Below, piece by piece: positions 62,158-64,000 of a DNA stretch of 64,000 nucleotides. Each line of letters begins with the position of its first letter. Position 1 is the first letter of the stretch. A program made the position numbers and the translations under genes. The DNA is taken from positions 1 through 64,000 of the forward strand of contig JALBYF010000043.1 of NCBI GenBank assembly GCA_023212725.1, in the 5' to 3' direction. Source of the DNA: Tranzscheliella williamsii. Its lineage: Eukaryota > Basidiomycota > Ustilaginomycetes > Ustilaginales > Ustilaginaceae. The notes beneath the pieces are model-generated. The model did not search any database, was not told the origin of the DNA, and was given only the letters and a program-made list of their open reading frames with translations.

Positions 62158-62232
62158 CGTGTGCAGTGGCCCGTGCTGCTAGCGATGGAAATGACGATTA
62201 CCTATGCATGTGTAGTTGTGTATGTGGACAGG

Positions 62233-64000
62233 TTAGGCGGGCTCGGGGGGGAGGACGGGGATGCCGGTCTGGCGGGTGAGGAGGGCGCAGTAGGTGGACC
62301 ATTCGGCGGCGAGTTGCTGCTGGCGGGCGATCATGTCGGCGAGCCAGGCGGCGAGGATGTGTTTGAAGTCGACGACGCGTTCGAGGTCGAGGCGGTCCAT
62401 CTCGTCCTTGCAGCGGCGGGTGACGGTGTCGAAGAGGCGGTGGGCGTCTAGCGCGCGCGACTCAGCGTCGGCGAGTTCGGCGAGGAGGGACTGGAACGAG
62501 GTGTGGGGTGTGGTGGGATGGGTGGCCTTGAGCTTGTCGAGGCGCTGGCGCGCGCGGCGCGCCTCGTCGCCCAGCCGTGCCGCCTTGGCCCACACCTCGC
62601 GCCGCACGACAAAGGCCTTGCGGACACTGCCGACGACGCGCTCGTACTCGTACATGGTCGTCCCCACCTGGCGCACATCCGCCTCGGCCTGCGCATCCTC
62701 CAGCTCCCCCGCCCGCCGCACCACCTCGGCCAGCCCCGCAAAACACGTGCTCAACGACCGGCTCAAACTGCTCCCCGACAGCGTCACCAGCACCTGCCCC
62801 ACCTCGTGCGTCGCCTGCACCATCTGCTTGCGCTGCGCCGACACCGCCGACACCGCCTTGACCATCCCCTTGAGCGCATTTTCCAGCGAGTCCAAGTAGC
62901 TCTTTTGCTCGTTGAACCACTCGTCGCTCTCCTCGAACCGGTGCGCGCTCAGCGCGCCCGACGACAAGGACGACGAGCTGGGCACCATCCCGCCCAGCAG
63001 CACACTGCCCCACGACTTGTACGTCTTCTGCTCGGGCGTCACCACGGCACCCTTGACCAGATCGCGCTGCTTGACGTCGGCGGCAAAGTGGTCCGACTCG
63101 AGAAAGAGGCGCAGATCGTCGTCCTGCTGCAGCAGTGCGTGGCTGGCCATCTTGTTGATGCATGTCTCCAGCCCGACGCGCCGCGCCTCGACCAGCTCGG
63201 CGGCAAACCGGCCGATCGAGACCTTTTCCGGCACCGGCGGGACGATAATGCCCGGATTGTTCTGCACCAGGGCCGCATGCAGCCAGCGGAAGTCACGGTA
63301 CCGCCGCAGCACTGAAAACTGCGGCGCGCGGTACGCGGTGCAGTTGGTGTGCGTGCGCACCGTGTAGACAATGTGCGCCGTCATTGGGTCGCCGATCTTC
63401 TGCGGATCGCCCACCTTGATGCTAAAGTACCACTGCCGGTTGTGCAGCCGTGCGTACGTCTCCCGGTCGCGCGCATTCCGGATCTCGTCGAACGAAGGCC
63501 GATGGTAGAGCCGCGGCGGTGATGGTATCGAGCCGCCCGCGGCGGCCGCTTGCGTAGCGCTGCTGCTGGCCGCAGCAGATACGGCCAGCGCCGACCGTGC
63601 CGCGTCGCTCGACCCTCTGGATCCGCCCAACGAGGCGTCCGAGCTGACCGACGCTGCCGCCACCATGGGCTGCGCTGCAGTGCTTGCACTAGCGCCGTTG
63701 GCGACCGTCGCAAAGCTCGTCTGTCCATCTCGCGGAGAAGGCTGACCGTACTTGATTTCGTCGTCCTCGGAATCCTCCCTCTGACCGCGGGAGGTGCTCC
63801 GCGAGCTGGTGCCACTGGTGCTGATCCTTGAGCGGCTGCTGTGGCTCTGTTGGCGGGCGCCGCCGAACATGGTGCGTTCGTCGGTCAGCGACGAGAGGCG
63901 AGCGGCGCTCGAGGCACTGAGCGAGTGCTGTGCGATGCTCGAGCCTAGTCTCTGCCGCTCGCGGGCAGCAGCGAGATCCAGCGGGCTCTCTTGCACCAAC
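62233..64000 (-). CDS. VPS5: Sorting nexin VPS5/SNX1-like retromer subunit, 5' part off window
   Basis: About 588 residues visible; the frame runs off the right edge without an ATG, so the N-terminus is missing. In order: disordered Ser-rich region, a PX domain (RQWYFSIKVGDPQKIGDPMT, APQFSVLRRYRDFRWLHAAL, PGIIVPPVPEK with RRYRDF and the proline strand), then a long helical BAR domain (DEWFNEQKSYLDSLENALKGM, through the end). The PX order and GDPQKIGDPM core match Vps5/SNX1 rather than Vps17 or SNX4. Vps5 coats endosomal tubules with Vps17 and retromer, and retrieves receptors such as Vps10, which is in this same window. Very GC-rich codon usage. Confidence 0.9.
   Translation of the reverse strand, partial: LVQESPLDLAAARERQRLGSSIAQHSLSASSAARLSSLTDERTMFGGARQQSHSSRSRISTSGTSSRSTSRGQREDSEDDEIKYGQPSPRDGQTSFATVANGASASTAAQPMVAAASVSSDASLGGSRGSSDAARSALAVSAAASSSATQAAAAGGSIPSPPRLYHRPSFDEIRNARDRETYARLHNRQWYFSIKVGDPQKIGDPMTAHIVYTVRTHTNCTAYRAPQFSVLRRYRDFRWLHAALVQNNPGIIVPPVPEKVSIGRFAAELVEARRVGLETCINKMASHALLQQDDDLRLFLESDHFAADVKQRDLVKGAVVTPEQKTYKSWGSVLLGGMVPSSSSLSSGALSAHRFEESDEWFNEQKSYLDSLENALKGMVKAVSAVSAQRKQMVQATHEVGQVLVTLSGSSLSRSLSTCFAGLAEVVRRAGELEDAQAEADVRQVGTTMYEYERVVGSVRKAFVVRREVWAKAARLGDEARRARQRLDKLKATHPTTPHTSFQSLLAELADAESRALDAHRLFDTVTRRCKDEMDRLDLERVVDFKHILAAWLADMIARQQQLAAEWSTYCALLTRQTGIPVLPPEPA

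Noticed and set aside
25491..64000. Trafficking-gene cluster (VPS10, VPS18, VPS5 and others) as a functional unit
   Set aside because: The genes are on different strands with unrelated genes between them and no shared promoter; such genes are dispersed in other fungi, so proximity is likely chance.

Overview
The window looks like chromosomal DNA of a smut-type basidiomycete (Ustilaginaceae: Ustilago, Sporisorium or a related anamorphic yeast). I infer this from the compact layout, long mostly intron-free ORFs with Ser/Pro/Ala-rich low-complexity stretches, short GTATGT/GTAAGT introns crowded at the 5' ends of the few spliced genes, and moderately high GC. The species cannot be fixed from the sequence alone. 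No rRNA, convincing tRNA, CRISPR array, autonomous transposon or prokaryotic feature was seen.

Layout. Left edge (0-13 kb): the 5' part of SYS1; a one-pass membrane protein with PY motifs; a flavin monooxygenase that runs in frame into a spliced ER membrane protein resembling the GPI-mannosyltransferase cofactor Pga1/PIG-X; an FAD amine-oxidase-like protein; and a SUV39-class SET methyltransferase. 13-30 kb: a 2081-residue PH-Sec7-PH Arf exchange factor, a HAM1-like lipid-binding-type protein and the sorting receptor VPS10. 30-40 kb: a MEF2-type MADS factor (RLM1-like), a divergently transcribed EF-hand/MscS channel, and a four-exon divergent beta-tubulin. 40-44.4 kb is the only accessory-looking stretch: two small, apparently paralogous secreted proteins (candidate effectors) separated by two inverted copies of a short palindromic element, followed by gene-poor DNA with one orphan ORF. 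44-64 kb: STT3, VPS18, an MTP18/MTFP1-like mitochondrial protein, a CHID1-like GH18 protein, CDK1, a prolyl oligopeptidase with a likely mitochondrial presequence, an SRA-domain protein, and a 5'-truncated VPS5 sorting nexin at the right edge.

Functional themes. Golgi/endosome/vacuole traffic is well represented (SYS1, Arf-GEF, VPS10, VPS18, VPS5). Glycosylation and the ER are represented by STT3 and the Pga1-like protein. Chromatin is represented by the SET and SRA proteins. These are mostly housekeeping genes and their proximity is probably coincidental. The points most worth a second look are the beta-tubulin with three replaced benzimidazole-site residues, the effector pair with its palindromic elements, the FMO/Pga1-like in-frame overlap, and the SET protein with a large insertion inside its catalytic domain.
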